Source: Porphyromonas catoniae ATCC 51270
GTDB lineage: Bacteria; Bacteroidota; Bacteroidia; Bacteroidales; Porphyromonadaceae
Direction of reading: 5' to 3'
Length of the DNA stretch: 64,000 bases
Assembly (NCBI RefSeq): GCF_000565015.1
Contig: NZ_JDFF01000013.1
Coordinates: 1-64,000, forward strand
Part shown: one piece after another, positions 63,488 to 64,000 of the stretch
Numbering within the stretch: the first letter of the stretch is position 1
Layout of the letters: each line of letters opens with the position of its first letter
Program-made: the position numbers and the translations under genes
The notes under the pieces: model-generated
What the model was told of the DNA's origin: nothing
The model's input: only the letters and a program-made list of their open reading frames with translations
Database searches by the model: none

Positions 63488-64000
63488 ATGAATATAAGAT
63501 ATGCCATGCGCTGGCTAAGTACTATTGTCCTAGGTTGCATTACCTTGGTGGAGCTTAATGCCCAGCAATCTGAACGGATTGATCCCGATCGTCCTGACCA
63601 AAGCGAGGGCGTGGGCATACTCCCCCCTCATCACCTACAAGTCGAGTGGGGATTCGGTATTGCTTCGGGGAAGAGACTAACGAGTGAGCTGATGCTACGC
63701 TACGGTTTAGTAAAAGACTGGGAGCTACGTTTGGAGGGTGCTACCAATCATGTACGTGGCGGACAATGGACATTTGATGATGTGACACTGAGCTCCAAGC
63801 TCGGTCTCTTCTCAGGGGAGCGTTGGATACCGAAGATGACCCTAGTCGGGTATCTGAATTACAGTTGGGCTGAGACGAAGAAATGGACACCAGACCTCTG
63901 TTTAGCTTTTGAAAATGAGTTGACCCGTGACATTGCCCTAGTGTACAATGTAGCCTCAAGCGATGGTTTCCGCTCAGCCCTACTTACGGCAGAGCTGTAT
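63488..64000 (+). CDS. Outer-membrane transporter-like protein, 5' part only (171 codons, runs off the window)
   Basis: ATG 63488 opens a frame that is still open at the right edge. A signal peptide (about 1-25, ending VELNAQ) is followed by QSERIDPDRPDQSEGVGILPPHHLQVEWGFGIA and alternating beta strands (TSELMLRYGLVKDWELRLEGATN). This matches the Bacteroidetes 'transporter' family related to the phenol-degradation MetA-type barrels (PF13557). Substrate unknown; the C-terminal part is missing. Confidence 0.75.
   Translation, partial: MNIRYAMRWLSTIVLGCITLVELNAQQSERIDPDRPDQSEGVGILPPHHLQVEWGFGIASGKRLTSELMLRYGLVKDWELRLEGATNHVRGGQWTFDDVTLSSKLGLFSGERWIPKMTLVGYLNYSWAETKKWTPDLCLAFENELTRDIALVYNVASSDGFRSALLTAELY

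Overview
The window is chromosomal DNA from a member of Bacteroidales, most likely a Porphyromonas-type organism. The signs are many Bacteroidetes promoters (-7 element TAnnTTTG, sometimes with TTTG about 20 nt upstream), lipoproteins with Cys-Ser-Lys/Asn-Lys starts, a type IX secretion component (PorV), fimbrillin-like surface protein, HU-related proteins, DUF4836 and DUF7033 families, and a trigger factor of the phylum's type. No phage, insertion sequence or CRISPR array is seen. The species cannot be settled from the sequence alone.

Layout, left to right: a fimbrillin-like lipoprotein with a 41-aa companion peptide and an HU-like protein (0.1-2.8 kb); three tandem FKBP prolyl isomerases (3.1-5.5 kb); lysS, gpsA and a deacetylase/glycosyltransferase group (5.9-12 kb); manA-merR on the minus strand; a DUF4836 lipoprotein; metK behind a SAM-II-like riboswitch (15.6-17.3 kb); dprA (minus); a DUF4919-like protein with recJ and recQ (19-24 kb); an ABC exporter pair (minus); an acetyltransferase-like gene with panD and ffh; tig; an ABC-F protein (26.8-33.3 kb); two rhomboids, a membrane-anchored EEP phosphatase and a DUF7033 protein; DAHP synthase/chorismate mutase, folK and murF (33.9-41.2 kb); rplM-rpsI, rpsB and tsf; tRNA-Asp (41.6-44.9 kb); an envelope group of LysM, beta-barrel, SH3 and M15 peptidase genes (45.4-48.9 kb); an antiporter, glgB and prs (49.3-54.7 kb); a minus-strand envelope operon (CDP-alcohol transferase, GtrA, GH3, serine hydrolase, udk; 55.7-60.3 kb); ispF-porV (minus); a second HU-like gene; and the start of an outer-membrane protein running off the right edge.

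The most striking signal lies between the genes. At least ten intergenic regions hold short arrays of about 3-6 units with a 22-24 bp period (mostly exactly 23 bp: a 14-17 bp near-palindromic core plus a 6-9 bp spacer). Several unrelated core sequences share this architecture, and many arrays are bounded by inverted repeats. One core (GAGTTAtggTAACTC) occurs at three loci with exactly five units each. The period and inverted ends recall the BrickBuilt MITE/minisatellite of P. gingivalis, but these arrays are shorter and come in several sequence families. A separate seven-copy 44-bp repeat lies between prs and udk.

Other points of note are the SAM-II aptamer upstream of metK with mutually exclusive hairpins, a gtrA gene with no normal start codon that continues in frame after the stop of the preceding gene, an ABC-F protein with one dismantled ATP site, and porV without porU beside it.
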